64,000 bases of DNA from an uncultured Flaviramulus sp. (GCA_947495125.1 CANLXL010000001.1:744001-808000); one strand, 5' to 3'. Shown: positions 46,627 through 56,508, counted from the stretch's first letter. Program-made: numbers and translations. Notes: generated by a model from the sequence alone, not told the origin.

Positions 46627-47670
46627 TTGCCAAAAATCCATTTATTTCTCTCACCAAATAATTATATAAACCCTAAATCCTCGAATGTGAGAACCTACAG
46701 AAAGCAAAGAATGCAACGCATTAACCAAATGCTACTGGAAATGGCCTCCGGTAACTTCTTTTATCGTTTAGAACGATCTACAAAAAATGATAACATAGAA
46801 GCGCTTGGTTTGACACTGAATATACTAGCTGAAGAAATACAGGAAGCCATGCTACATCAAGGCTATGCTAATTCAAATAACACTATCATGGAAACCATTC
46901 AGATGAGCTTTATTCTTGATGATAAAGGCCGGATTCAAATGGCAAATCAGCAAACCTGTAATATTCTATCTGTACTACATACGGATATTATTGGAACACA
47001 TTTTACTAATTTTTTAACCGAAATATCTATATTAAAATGGCAAGATTTCTGGAAAACACTTATACAACAAGAGTTTAATGATACGACATTAGAACTAACT
47101 TTTAAAACTAAAGGCAGCTTAGTAATTCCTAAAACCTGCCACATCACGACATTTAAAAGTGAAAACAATGACGAAAGAAAAGTGCTTATAACCGTTATTC
47201 ATCATTCCAATAGTCTGGATAAATTAGAAAATGATTTAAAAAGACGTGTCATTCAGTTCTCCAATCAGCAGAAACACGAAGCAGATGAAACACCATTGGG
47301 TTCTCAAAAACCAAAACTTCGATTAAGTTTTGAAGACATACGAAAAATACGCGAAGGCCGTGATATCATCATTAACAACCTAGAAAAAGAATTGCCTTCT
47401 TTAAAAGATTTTGCGCTTCAGTTAGGAACCAATGAATTCAAATTAAAGTATGGTTTTAAGGAACTATATGGAACTTCGGTCTACCGTTTCTTAAGGAATG
47501 AACGATTAAGAAAATCAAAAATGATGATTCAATTTACGGACCAATCGCTTAAGTCCATTGCTCATATGACAGGATTTAAAAGTATCTCACACTTTTCCAG
47601 AACCTTTAAAAACCGTTATGAATATACGCCAAGTGATCTGCGTAAAAAATCATTAAACAGGGACAAATAA
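46627..47670 (+). CDS. PAS domain plus AraC-type transcriptional regulator
   Basis: A central PAS-like domain (ETIQMSFILDDKGRIQMANQQTC, about residues 98-190) is followed by a C-terminal AraC double helix-turn-helix (SLKDFALQLGTNEFKLKYGF, then QSLKSIAHMTGFKSISHFSRTFKNRY). The protein would sense a ligand or redox signal and regulate neighbouring genes. The start is uncertain: the longest frame uses a TTG at 46627; GTG at codon 21 or ATG at codon 29 are alternatives. The 21-bp-spaced repeats downstream (47700-47729) are a likely target. Confidence 0.88.
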   Translation: MPKIHLFLSPNNYINPKSSNVRTYRKQRMQRINQMLLEMASGNFFYRLERSTKNDNIEALGLTLNILAEEIQEAMLHQGYANSNNTIMETIQMSFILDDKGRIQMANQQTCNILSVLHTDIIGTHFTNFLTEISILKWQDFWKTLIQQEFNDTTLELTFKTKGSLVIPKTCHITTFKSENNDERKVLITVIHHSNSLDKLENDLKRRVIQFSNQQKHEADETPLGSQKPKLRLSFEDIRKIREGRDIIINNLEKELPSLKDFALQLGTNEFKLKYGFKELYGTSVYRFLRNERLRKSKMMIQFTDQSLKSIAHMTGFKSISHFSRTFKNRYEYTPSDLRKKSLNRDK

Positions 47671-47699
47671 ACATATCCAAAGGACATTTTATTAACTAA

Positions 47700-47729
47700 A
47701 TCCCTTACAGTCAACAAACTATCCCTTAC
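47700..47729 (+). promoter_or_regulatory. Direct repeats spaced by two helical turns, candidate AraC operator
   Basis: ATCCCTTAC occurs at 47700-47708 and again at 47721-47729, exactly 21 bp apart and in the same orientation, 45 bases before the MauE-like gene. AraC-family proteins commonly bind direct repeats with about 21-bp spacing. The regulator gene ends 30 bases upstream. Confidence 0.6.
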
Positions 47730-47773
47730 GAATAAATTTTATTGCGGAATTTCACCATATCAAATCAAAAGAT

Positions 47774-49321
47774 ATGACACGTTCGTTCCGATTTCGACAT
47801 TGGCTGCCTTTTTCCATTAGTATTCTATACATCATATTATTCCTATATACAGCCTCTAGTAAACTCCTAGATTTTGAAAACTTTCAGTTGCAACTGAGCC
47901 AATCACCAATGCTTACCAGTTTCGCAAGTATCATAGCCTATGGGATTCCTTTTCTTGAATTGTTGCTGGTAATCACACTGGCCATAAACAAACTCCGGAC
48001 CATGGCCTTGTATGCCAGTATAGGACTTATGGCCGCCTTTAGCATGTATATTGCAGTCATCCTCAACTTGAGTGATTTTGTCCCTTGCTCCTGTGGAGGT
48101 ATCTTGGAAGATATGGATTGGACTGAACATTTGATATTCAATCTAATCTTCATTTTACTTGGTATTATTGCCATTCTCAGTAGTCCAACGAATGAACCAC
48201 CAGTTGACAACCATAGTACCTTTAACGAAATTCGATTTAACAAGATCAGTCCTAAAAAACGAACGTTCATTAAAATTATCGTCATTACTGTATTATCCTC
48301 AAGCCTAGTTCTGGGATTATTTTTCTATACAGATTATAAAAACCACCTACCAGGAAGTTTTATTCGGTTATTTCCTCCACATCCCATTTCTGAAATCAAA
48401 GCTAAGATCCCTTTAGCAAAAGATCAATATCAGTTTGCCGGCATCACTAAAAACTACATTTACCTAAATAAAAAAGAAAATCCCCTTGAGGTTTTACAAC
48501 TTGACTATAACCTTTCAAAAACAGATACTATTATTTTAAAGGTACCGAAGACCTACAAACTTAACCTAAGCCGAACGCATATAACTATAAACGATCTTGG
48601 GGTTTTCATTGCTGATGGCACCACCCCCATCCTTCTGAAAGGCAATACTCAAAATTGGAAACTCAAAGCTGTGGATTTAAAGGATAATTATTTTAATTCG
48701 GCAACCATCATTGATACCAACATTCTAGCTATAACCAAGCTAATTCCTGAGAAAGGACGTCTTTTAGGGGCTATAAATACAAACACCCTCACAACGCATA
48801 TAAATACATGGGCTCTTGAAAAACAAGTTGACGGCTTCTTCTGTACCGATGGCTATATGCACTATAATCATGAGCTTCAAAAGCTTATATATAGCTACTA
48901 TTATCGAAATGAGTATATGATGATGGACAAAGACCTCAGAGTTACCGCAAGATATAGAACTATAGACACGACCGCTACTGCAAAAATCAACATAAGTAGC
49001 ATCCAACAAAAAGACCAGCACTCACTGGCCATGCCTCCACCAATTGTAAACAGAAGGAGCCATTCACAGCATCACTGGTTCTTCAACCAATCAAAAACCA
49101 GAGCCAAAAATGAGTCTCAATTACGTTTTAAAAACCGAAGTGTTATTGATGTCTATAATCTAAAAACCGGAACCTATCTTCTAAGTTTTTACATCGCTCA
49201 TATCCAAGGACAAGCTCTTAAAGATTATAGGGTCAAAAAGAATCAACTCTTCATCTTATACCCCAACCAATTAATTAGACGTGACTTAATTAATACCCAT
49301 CTAACATCATCAATAAAGTGA
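47774..49321 (+). CDS. MauE/DoxX-like redox membrane protein with a periplasmic domain
   Basis: The first 145 residues carry four membrane helices with the MauE-type motif LSDFVPCSCGGILEDMDW; a fifth helix lies near 165-190, followed by an exported domain of about 320 residues with repeated beta elements that may form a propeller. MauE-like proteins pass electrons for disulfide formation outside the membrane. It lies between the AraC gene and the small Cys-containing secreted protein, and faces a TlpA-like lipoprotein gene, so a joint role in thiol/disulfide handling of an exported product is likely. Confidence 0.85.
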   Translation: MTRSFRFRHWLPFSISILYIILFLYTASSKLLDFENFQLQLSQSPMLTSFASIIAYGIPFLELLLVITLAINKLRTMALYASIGLMAAFSMYIAVILNLSDFVPCSCGGILEDMDWTEHLIFNLIFILLGIIAILSSPTNEPPVDNHSTFNEIRFNKISPKKRTFIKIIVITVLSSSLVLGLFFYTDYKNHLPGSFIRLFPPHPISEIKAKIPLAKDQYQFAGITKNYIYLNKKENPLEVLQLDYNLSKTDTIILKVPKTYKLNLSRTHITINDLGVFIADGTTPILLKGNTQNWKLKAVDLKDNYFNSATIIDTNILAITKLIPEKGRLLGAINTNTLTTHINTWALEKQVDGFFCTDGYMHYNHELQKLIYSYYYRNEYMMMDKDLRVTARYRTIDTTATAKINISSIQQKDQHSLAMPPPIVNRRSHSQHHWFFNQSKTRAKNESQLRFKNRSVIDVYNLKTGTYLLSFYIAHIQGQALKDYRVKKNQLFILYPNQLIRRDLINTHLTSSIK

Positions 49322-49424
49322 GCATAGAGGGCAAAAAGACATTTTAAATGTAGAACCAGGAATGTGAGACCGAACACCTGTAAAAAAAAGTAGGTCGTAT
49401 GTTTAATCTTAAATTTCAGAAATC

Positions 49425-49658
49425 ATGAAAAAGATTCAAGGAATTGTAATGGTTATGGCTTTTGTATTAGCTGTAGGTGGGGCTTTTGCTTCTAATCTAG
49501 ATGCGTTTACAAACGCATTCAGATCGGACGGTTGTATTCCAGCCAATAAACCAGCGCTCTGTACGAGCACAAATGTTCTTGATCCTGTTTGTACTATAGG
49601 TCACACCTATTATCAGGATTCTAGTTGTTTGAACGAATGGCGCATCCCACAGCCATAG
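49425..49658 (+). CDS. Small secreted Cys-containing protein (DUF6520-like)
   Basis: The 77-residue protein has a clean signal peptide (MKKIQGIVMVMAFVLAVGGAFA) and a mature part of about 54 residues with four Cys (DGCIP, ALCTS, PVCTIG, SSCLNE) that could form two disulfides. It resembles the DUF6520 small proteins found beside MauE-like, TlpA-like and SusCD genes in Flavobacteria. Its function is unknown. It ends just before a strong bidirectional terminator. Confidence 0.85.
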   Translation: MKKIQGIVMVMAFVLAVGGAFASNLDAFTNAFRSDGCIPANKPALCTSTNVLDPVCTIGHTYYQDSSCLNEWRIPQP

Positions 49659-49669
49659 GGTTTAAAAAG

Positions 49670-49700
49670 AAAGCTAGGAATGATAATCATTCCTAGCTTT
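49670..49700. terminator. Bidirectional terminator between convergent genes
   Basis: AAAGCTAGGAATGAT and its perfect complement are separated by one base and flanked by A and T runs on both strands. The hairpin lies between the plus-strand DUF6520-like gene and the minus-strand TlpA-like gene and should stop transcription from both sides. Confidence 0.85.
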
Positions 49701-49708
49701 TACTCCAT

Positions 49709-51106
49709 TTAGTTTATTATGGGATCTCGTATCACGATGACTTTCATTTCTTTTTTACTTTTCACAAGCTCCAGTCCATGTTCTCCAAGTGCGTGTCTAA
49801 ACGCTTCAAAATTTGAAAGCTTTCCATTCAACTTAATATCTATATTATGATTAATTCCTGTTTCATCTATAAATGGTGGTCCAATTTGATGATAACTCCA
49901 CATAGTTCTTATAAGGTCTACCATAGACATGTTGATTAACTCAACTTCATGAATGAAATCTCCTCTACGGTCTGTTTCTGCTCCCTTAGTGATCAGTTTC
50001 TTTTTGGCTTCTTTATTAGCAATGACCTTCCAATATGGCATAAGACGTGTTTCTACCATAACATGATATCCAAAGTAATTATGCAAATCTTTTTGCATCA
50101 TTTTCTGGCGAAATAAGGTATTTGCTTCTTTATCTTCTGGCACAATGAGTTCATAACAATATATGCCCTTACCAGAATTCCAGTCCACCTCAAAGTCACT
50201 TGAATCTGAAACCTCAAATATAATATCTCGCCACCACTTACCATAAGTATTTGGGCGTCCTCCACTATTTGGACTCGATCGAATGGTATCTCCATAGGCT
50301 AGTTTATAGAGATACTGTATGCCTGAATTAACGACACTAAATTTATGCTTGGTCTTTTTATTAAATGGGAAAAAAAAGGATGGTACTGATGCATCAAAGA
50401 CATATTCATTTTTTCCAGTAAGTAAAGACCTGTACAAAAAGTTGGTTGCCTTACCGCCATTGTTGTTAATCAATAAGGGTTTTTCTCTATCATATGCAAC
50501 CCTCATTTCCTGTTCTTCATTCGCATTAGGTTTATGGGAGACCTCAGGGGTCTCTCCAGATAAAAAGGCCTCCAAGTTTTCAGCGTTCAAATCAGAGCCG
50601 AGAGTTACTGCTCTTACAATCCCTTTATCGTCAATCCAAATGATATGAGGAACAGAAGTTAGTCCTGCCTTTTCATGTAAATTAGCATCATAAACCAATG
50701 GTAGATCCAAATCATGTTCAGCTTGTACTCTCTGAAATATTTTATTCGCTCCGCTATAATGTTTACCATCATTTCTACCTACCAAAACGAACTCTACTTT
50801 TCCCTTAAATTTTTTTCTTAATGTATTGACCTTCGGAAAGCTGGCAATGCAAGTCTTACAAAGTCGATTCCAATAATCCAATATCAGCCATTTTCCTCTA
50901 AAATCCTTTAATGTGGCTTTTTGTTTGTCATAATATTGAATATCATTTAACGTAAAATCGGGCATCGGTTTACCAACCTCAGGAAAAACCATTTCTTTTT
51001 CCTCCTGCAGCGTTGTATAGTCTTGCTCCTTATTTGCTTGTTTCTCTTGAGAGTTATTAGTGTTACATGCCACCAGTAACAACAAGGCATATAAAATTCT
51101 TTTCAT
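49709..51106 (-). CDS. TlpA-like thioredoxin-fold lipoprotein with a C-terminal domain
   Basis: The 465-residue protein has a lipobox ending at Cys14 (LLLVAC), a thioredoxin-like domain (about residues 42-190) with CKTC at 83-86, then a second domain of about 260 residues with no motif I recognise. It would be an exported thiol-disulfide enzyme anchored in the envelope. It is encoded after susC and susD in the same direction and convergent with the DUF6520-like gene. Reduction or isomerisation of the small Cys-containing protein or a receptor is a reasonable inference. Confidence 0.88.
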   Translation of the reverse strand: MKRILYALLLLVACNTNNSQEKQANKEQDYTTLQEEKEMVFPEVGKPMPDFTLNDIQYYDKQKATLKDFRGKWLILDYWNRLCKTCIASFPKVNTLRKKFKGKVEFVLVGRNDGKHYSGANKIFQRVQAEHDLDLPLVYDANLHEKAGLTSVPHIIWIDDKGIVRAVTLGSDLNAENLEAFLSGETPEVSHKPNANEEQEMRVAYDREKPLLINNNGGKATNFLYRSLLTGKNEYVFDASVPSFFFPFNKKTKHKFSVVNSGIQYLYKLAYGDTIRSSPNSGGRPNTYGKWWRDIIFEVSDSSDFEVDWNSGKGIYCYELIVPEDKEANTLFRQKMMQKDLHNYFGYHVMVETRLMPYWKVIANKEAKKKLITKGAETDRRGDFIHEVELINMSMVDLIRTMWSYHQIGPPFIDETGINHNIDIKLNGKLSNFEAFRHALGEHGLELVKSKKEMKVIVIRDPIIN

Positions 51107-51261
51107 CTGTTAATATTTATTGTTTTTTTTTAAAGTCAGATGTAATAAACCATTTATCATTTCAGTTAGTATCGACCTAATTGTTATGGTTTATTTCATT
51201 GTTTTAAATTTATTATTGTTTGTACTTTCTTTAAATGCGTCCTACTCCTATAAAGCGACTC

Positions 51262-52653
51262 TTAATACCCTGGGTTTTGAGTCATATTTGGATTGTTTAG
51301 TAATTCGGTTTGAGGAATGGGAAACAATACATCCGTGCTTTGCCATCCCAGTTTTAATGGCGATAAGACCTCGTCAGCTCTTCCGGTACGTTTCAGGTCA
51401 AACCAGCGGTGCCCCCATTCCGCAAGAAGTTCTTGCTTTCGTTCCTTATAGATGGCTTCTAGAATCAATTCGTTAGAGGTACTTGAAAAATTATCTAATC
51501 CTGCACGATTACGTATTGTATTTACATCTTCAAGGGCCCCATCTAAGTTATTCATATGTGTTCTAGCTTCTGCCCGAATTAAGTATTGTTCTGCCAATCT
51601 TAGTACCATATAATATTCGGTAAGTGTGCTGCTAAAAAACACCTTATACTTATTAGGATAATAAAAGGTGTCCACTCCCGAAGTCACACTACCAATCCAT
51701 GAACTCAGTCTTAGATCACCAGTTTCAAAGGTGTCCACCACCTCAGGTCTTAGTGCGACGTTATAAGGGGCACTGAAAAAGAGAAAAGAAAATCCTTCTA
51801 CGGTATTTAGCCCCGTAATTACAGGATACAGTTGCCAAATAGCTTCATTCGAGTCCGCTAAAAACACGGCATTCAAATCGGTTTCCAATTGGTATTCCGA
51901 GGCTCCAATTACCCTATTAGCCGAATTTTCAGCACCGCCCCAATCTCCTTTATATAAATACACTCTGGCTAATAAAGCTTCTGCCGCATAGGTATTGGGG
52001 CGTACCCGCCCATCTGACGCATAGGATTCTGTAAGACGTGAAGTCGCTTCATTTAAATCCTCTATAATACGGTTATAGACATCAGCGGCAGGCAATCTCA
52101 AAGCTTCCGAGTTTTCAATGTAATCGGTGGTGTTTATATAAGGGACATCTCCAAAAAAACCAACCAGATAAAAATGACAAAAGGCTCTAATAAAATGCGC
52201 TTCACCAATTAACTGGGACTTACTAGCCTCTGATATCCCTTCAATAGTACTCACCCCTTCTATAATTGCATTTGCCTGATAGATGTAGCTATAGGGTTCA
52301 TTCCACAGGTTTAACAGATCACCATTATTCGGATTCAATGCATTTTCATAAAATTCAACCTGCGTCGTACTCGCCGTATAATCATCAAATTCATCGGCAT
52401 ATAAGCCTGTGAGCATTGTCGTTTTGTAATTCGCAAATCCACCAAAACCTTCGGTCATCTGACTATAGATCCCTGTTAATGCAGCCTCAGCGGTTTGTAT
52501 ATCGGTAAAAACCAACGCACCTATCAATTCTGTTTTAGGAGCATCAATTTCCACAAAATCTTCACAGGACATTAGAAGTAGCAATCCTAAAAGGCAGGAG
52601 AGATACAGTCTTGAATTTACCATGCTTGTATATGTTTTAATTATTGTTTTCAT
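51262..52653 (-). CDS. SusD/RagB-family outer-membrane lipoprotein
   Basis: The 463-residue protein has a lipobox ending at Cys30 (LLLLMSC), the tetratricopeptide-like helical segments of SusD (VYNRIIEDLNEATSRL, AEALLARVYLYKGD) and the C-terminal ERKQELLAEWGHRWFDLKRTG signature. It caps the SusC channel and binds the ligand. The neighbouring TlpA-like gene and lack of glycosidases suggest a peptide or metal-chelate ligand, in the manner of RagAB, and not a glycan. An ATG at codon 11 is an alternative start. Confidence 0.93.
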   Translation of the reverse strand: MKTIIKTYTSMVNSRLYLSCLLGLLLLMSCEDFVEIDAPKTELIGALVFTDIQTAEAALTGIYSQMTEGFGGFANYKTTMLTGLYADEFDDYTASTTQVEFYENALNPNNGDLLNLWNEPYSYIYQANAIIEGVSTIEGISEASKSQLIGEAHFIRAFCHFYLVGFFGDVPYINTTDYIENSEALRLPAADVYNRIIEDLNEATSRLTESYASDGRVRPNTYAAEALLARVYLYKGDWGGAENSANRVIGASEYQLETDLNAVFLADSNEAIWQLYPVITGLNTVEGFSFLFFSAPYNVALRPEVVDTFETGDLRLSSWIGSVTSGVDTFYYPNKYKVFFSSTLTEYYMVLRLAEQYLIRAEARTHMNNLDGALEDVNTIRNRAGLDNFSSTSNELILEAIYKERKQELLAEWGHRWFDLKRTGRADEVLSPLKLGWQSTDVLFPIPQTELLNNPNMTQNPGY

Positions 52654-52665
52654 AATTCAATTATT

Positions 52666-55600
52666 TTAAAAAGTTAAACGCATTCCCATGGTTATCATTC
52701 GAAGGGGTGGTAACCGCAATGAGCGATTGGTTTCTGGATCTAGTCCATCATATCCGGTAAACGTCAATAGATTTTGTCCTTGTAAATAAATCTCAGCATC
52801 AAAACTACCTAAGGCACCTTCTGGTATCTGATAAGAGCATGACACGGTTTTAAGCCTAACAAAAGACGCATCGGAAAAACGGTTGTCCCCATTAAACAGG
52901 CTATTATTAAATGCCGTAGATGCATTGGAAGCTGTGCTTTGCGTAAATTGTTGAATGGATGTCACATCACCTGGTTGCTGCCATCGATTCAACACTTGCA
53001 ATAGTTGATTGCTCAACCTTCCAGGAGCAGACCCAGATAGATAAAGTGGATTGTATCCCTGTTGTTTAACGAACTGCACAAATACATCCAACTGTAATCC
53101 TTTATAGGAAAGGGTGTTTCCTACCCCACCATAAAATTCGGGATCCAGTTCCACCAAGGATTGCAGATCATTCGGGAAATTTAGCATCCCGTCTCCATTG
53201 GTGTCTTCAAATTCATAGACCCCTGTTTGTGGGTTTACACCTGTGGCATGGTAAGCACGTATTAGACTTAAGGATTTTCCCTCCTCGTATATCTGAGCAA
53301 ATGAAGAGCTTTCTAAATCTGGAAATTCCAGTAACTCATTTTTAGGAATTGATAAATTCGCTGTAGTCTTCCATCGAAAACCACCAGTATCTACATTAAT
53401 CGTATGTAATTCAAACTCAAGTCCCGTATTTTTTACTTTGGCTGCTAGATTACTTTGGATAGATGAAAACCCTGTAGTGGCAGGCAATGGATATCCCACC
53501 AGCTGATTTGATGAACGGTTACTATACCATGTGGTTGACCATCGTAATCGGTCCTTAAAAAACCCAAGCTCCAAAGCAGTCTCGAATTTTTTATTGGTCT
53601 CCCAACCATATAACGGATTAAAAAGCCGCGTAGGACGTAATCCTAAAATATCTTGATACGGATAGGTTGTCGATGAATAGGAATCTAAGTAGCGGTAATC
53701 TCCTATCTGATCATTTCCTGTAGTACCATAACTCCCACGCAGTTTTCCAAAACTTAAAAACGGTACCCCTTTCAAAACAAAAGATTCCTTTGAAAAAATC
53801 CAAGCGGCACCAACCGCCCCAAAACTGGCAAACCGATTCCCTGGTCCAAAGCGGGAAGAGCCATCTCTACGGGCGGTAATATTTACAATATATTTGGAAT
53901 CGTAGTTATAGTTCAGTCTTCCAAAAACCCCTTGGTATTTATAATCGGTGAATATAGACGTAGAACGCGTTGTTCCGGCCGCTCCTACATTTTCCAATAG
54001 CAGGTCACTCGAAAAGTTGGTCGCATAGGTCGACTGCCCTTCAGTGGTCTGCTGCTGGAAGGTACTCCCCAGTAATATATTAAAGGTGCTCTTACCAAGA
54101 TCTCTTTTATATTCCAGTTGTGGTTCAACAATCCAAGATTCAACCGTGGTATGATTAAAATTAGACGCTGCTTTTAAAAAGGTACGTAAGCCTGGGTTAA
54201 TGGCACCAGTTGGAGTGGTCTGAAATTCATCGGTTTGCGTTGTCGTGTACCCCATACCCATCTTTGCTGTAAGCCCATTAAATACCCGATAACTGATATT
54301 GGCATGACTTACTAAAGTCTTTGTTTTTACCCTATAATCCTTTTCTATCACACTAAACGGATTATTAAAACTGCCACCAGCGGGTCCCCAATTTAAACTG
54401 CCATCATCATTATAGACCTTTGGTGCTATAGGTGGTAACAGAATAAAAGATGCTAAATCCTGACTGAAGAGTTTGTTTACTTCAGAAACATAGTTCCCAG
54501 AAAAGGCCATTCGAAATCGTTGGTCTTTAGAGCCATGGTTTAGTTGTACATGTCCGGAAGCTTTTTTGTATTTAAAATCTCCGGGATATACGGTGGTCTC
54601 CTTGCGAATCCCGCCTCCCAAACGAAATGAGGTCAGTTCACTACCACCCGATACCGTTGCTTGTGCATTGGTAAGATTGGCAGTCCCTCCTATGAGCTTG
54701 TCCTGCCAGTTGGTAGCATGGCTGGTGTCCCAAAGTAATAAATCACGGGCATTAGCCGTCGTAGGTGTTACCCCGTCATTAGCAAAAGCTTCTTCACGCA
54801 TCATGATGTACTGCTCGCGGTTTAGCAGATCCAAGCTATTAGCTACCTTACCTATCCCCGATTGTAACTCCACATCAAAACGGGTTTTGCCAACACCTCC
54901 ATTTTTGGTTGTTATCAATACCACGCCATTAGCACCTCGTGATCCATAAATGGCCGTGGCATCGGCATCCTTCAATACGTCAATACTCTCAACATCGCTT
55001 AAATCTATGCCGCTCAGTGGGTTCCCTCCTCCCACAATCAAGTTACCTAAAGTAGAAGCATTATTGGCATTAAAGGGCACACCATTAACAATATATAAGG
55101 GATCATTCCCACTGGCTATGCTATTTCGACCTCGTATCTGTATATTAAAACTACCTCCGGGCACTCCTGTATTTTGAGTGATAAACACCCCGGACATTCG
55201 TCCTTGAATAGCTGATAATGGATTTGCCACGGGTTGTGTTTCTATTTCCTGAGCCGTTACCCTTGCAATGCTTCCCGTTTTTTCATTCGCCTTTACGGTA
55301 TAATATCCTGCATTAAGTGTTACGGCATCCAATTGGGTAATATCCTCTTCTAATTGAATATTGATTTCTGTGGTATTATTTATGGAAATGGTTTGCGTTA
55401 CGAAACCAAGTGCCGAAACGATCAAGGTATCTTTTGAATGCGCTTGAATGGTATAAGAGCCATCGAAATCTGAAATCACCCCTTGCTTAGTGGCTTTTAC
55501 TATTATGTGTACACCTGCTAAAGGCATTCCAGAAGCATCAGTAATTATTCCACTAATTTCAGACTGTTGGACATTGAAATGTTCCGAAACATGTATATCT

Positions 55601-55704
55601 TTAATACACTTAGAGGTTAGAGCATCGGCAAAAAATGGGGTAAGCATTAGGCAAAAAGTAAAGAATAGTAGACACCTACCCTGACTTATATAATTATTTT
55701 TCAT
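52666..55704 (-). CDS. SusC/RagA-family TonB-linked outer-membrane protein
   Basis: The 1012-residue protein has a signal peptide, a CarboxypepD-reg-like domain (about 52-130), a plug with IRGRNSIASGNDPLYIVNGVP and DVLKDADATAIYGSRGANGVVLI, and a barrel ending in aromatic MGMRLTF. It forms the import channel with SusD, whose gene follows after 12 bases. The region upstream contains a hairpin terminator for plus-strand transcription (55746-55791). Confidence 0.94.
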   Translation of the reverse strand: MKNNYISQGRCLLFFTFCLMLTPFFADALTSKCIKDIHVSEHFNVQQSEISGIITDASGMPLAGVHIIVKATKQGVISDFDGSYTIQAHSKDTLIVSALGFVTQTISINNTTEINIQLEEDITQLDAVTLNAGYYTVKANEKTGSIARVTAQEIETQPVANPLSAIQGRMSGVFITQNTGVPGGSFNIQIRGRNSIASGNDPLYIVNGVPFNANNASTLGNLIVGGGNPLSGIDLSDVESIDVLKDADATAIYGSRGANGVVLITTKNGGVGKTRFDVELQSGIGKVANSLDLLNREQYIMMREEAFANDGVTPTTANARDLLLWDTSHATNWQDKLIGGTANLTNAQATVSGGSELTSFRLGGGIRKETTVYPGDFKYKKASGHVQLNHGSKDQRFRMAFSGNYVSEVNKLFSQDLASFILLPPIAPKVYNDDGSLNWGPAGGSFNNPFSVIEKDYRVKTKTLVSHANISYRVFNGLTAKMGMGYTTTQTDEFQTTPTGAINPGLRTFLKAASNFNHTTVESWIVEPQLEYKRDLGKSTFNILLGSTFQQQTTEGQSTYATNFSSDLLLENVGAAGTTRSTSIFTDYKYQGVFGRLNYNYDSKYIVNITARRDGSSRFGPGNRFASFGAVGAAWIFSKESFVLKGVPFLSFGKLRGSYGTTGNDQIGDYRYLDSYSSTTYPYQDILGLRPTRLFNPLYGWETNKKFETALELGFFKDRLRWSTTWYSNRSSNQLVGYPLPATTGFSSIQSNLAAKVKNTGLEFELHTINVDTGGFRWKTTANLSIPKNELLEFPDLESSSFAQIYEEGKSLSLIRAYHATGVNPQTGVYEFEDTNGDGMLNFPNDLQSLVELDPEFYGGVGNTLSYKGLQLDVFVQFVKQQGYNPLYLSGSAPGRLSNQLLQVLNRWQQPGDVTSIQQFTQSTASNASTAFNNSLFNGDNRFSDASFVRLKTVSCSYQIPEGALGSFDAEIYLQGQNLLTFTGYDGLDPETNRSLRLPPLRMITMGMRLTF

Positions 55705-55745
55705 AATTTTGAATTAGGTTGAACATTAATTTGTTTAATCGCTGT

Positions 55746-55791
55746 AAGCCTCCTATGAACCGTGCAAAAGTTAATTAGGAGGCTTTTTTGT
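55746..55791 (+). terminator. Plus-strand intrinsic terminator in the susC 5' region
   Basis: AAGCCTCCT and AGGAGGCTT form a 9-bp perfect stem with a 22-base loop, followed by a T-rich run on the plus strand. The only gene nearby is susC, which runs the other way, so the terminator fits an antisense transcript that begins inside or beside the start of susC. Confidence 0.65.
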
Positions 55792-56508
55792 TTTTTAGTG
55801 TCTAGTCATAGGCAGTGATAGGATTTTGTTAGTTTAAATTTCAAAATAGCTTTCGTCAGCCCTTTAGTAAATCTATTATTATACGACGCGTTTATTGTAT
55901 AATGACTAACTCAAATCAGATTTGAACTAAAGGACCTCTGAAAGCACAGGTACTTAGGCTATTAATACATCCTTGGTTCGGATACCGGAAAAAAATAATG
56001 AATCGTGTGGCTATGGGATAAAAATGGAAAGGCGTGATCCGAAAATGGTGTGTAGCGTCAATCCCATAACAAAGTGACCTATATAGGGTTCTTGGGCTTT
56101 TTACTAAAGAGAATGTCTAACACAGAAACTTCCAACACGTGAAAATGCTGGATAGGCTCTCTAAATTTTGTTTTACAAAAAGTGTTTTGCATTCAAATTA
56201 AAATTTAAAACCATGCTTGCCATTCTAAAAAAATAAAAAAAGTGCTAAGAAAAGCTAAGTAAATACCTAAATGTTAAAACAAAAAAAGGCGTAGAACTCA
56301 GCTTATTGGACAGTGGTACTGGTATACCAGACAACAATAAGTGAGCCCACGCCCATAGACGTGAGCATCTTACTTATCATCTCGTTGTCATAAAAATTAC
56401 CAGTTTTCTGTCCGAGATTCTAAGCGAATACTTCTAATTTTATTAGAAATGCTTTCGCAAATTTATTTAAATAGTATCAAAATAATGTTAGATACTAAGT
56501 CAAATATA
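55792..56508. other. Noncoding region without a gene, partly structured
   Basis: No reading frame with homology is visible on either strand. The segment holds the structured element at 56288-56353 and a second weaker hairpin near 56356-56420. It separates the SusCD module from the small HTH gene and is a plausible place for an element boundary, origin of transfer or regulatory RNA; none of these can be confirmed by reading. Confidence 0.5.
56288..56353. ncRNA. Candidate structured RNA or DNA hairpin element
   Basis: GGCGT pairs with ACGCC at the base, CTCAGCTTATTG pairs with CAATAAGTGAG with one bulge, and the loop contains the perfect palindrome CTGGTATACCAG. The nested pairing suggests a structured RNA or a recombination or transfer site. 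No known family is recognised. Confidence 0.4.

Noticed and set aside
51120-51476. Plus-strand frame of 118 codons over the susD 3' end
   Set aside because: Most of it overlaps the well-supported SusD gene on the other strand, its start is in AT-rich intergenic sequence, and the translation has no recognisable family.
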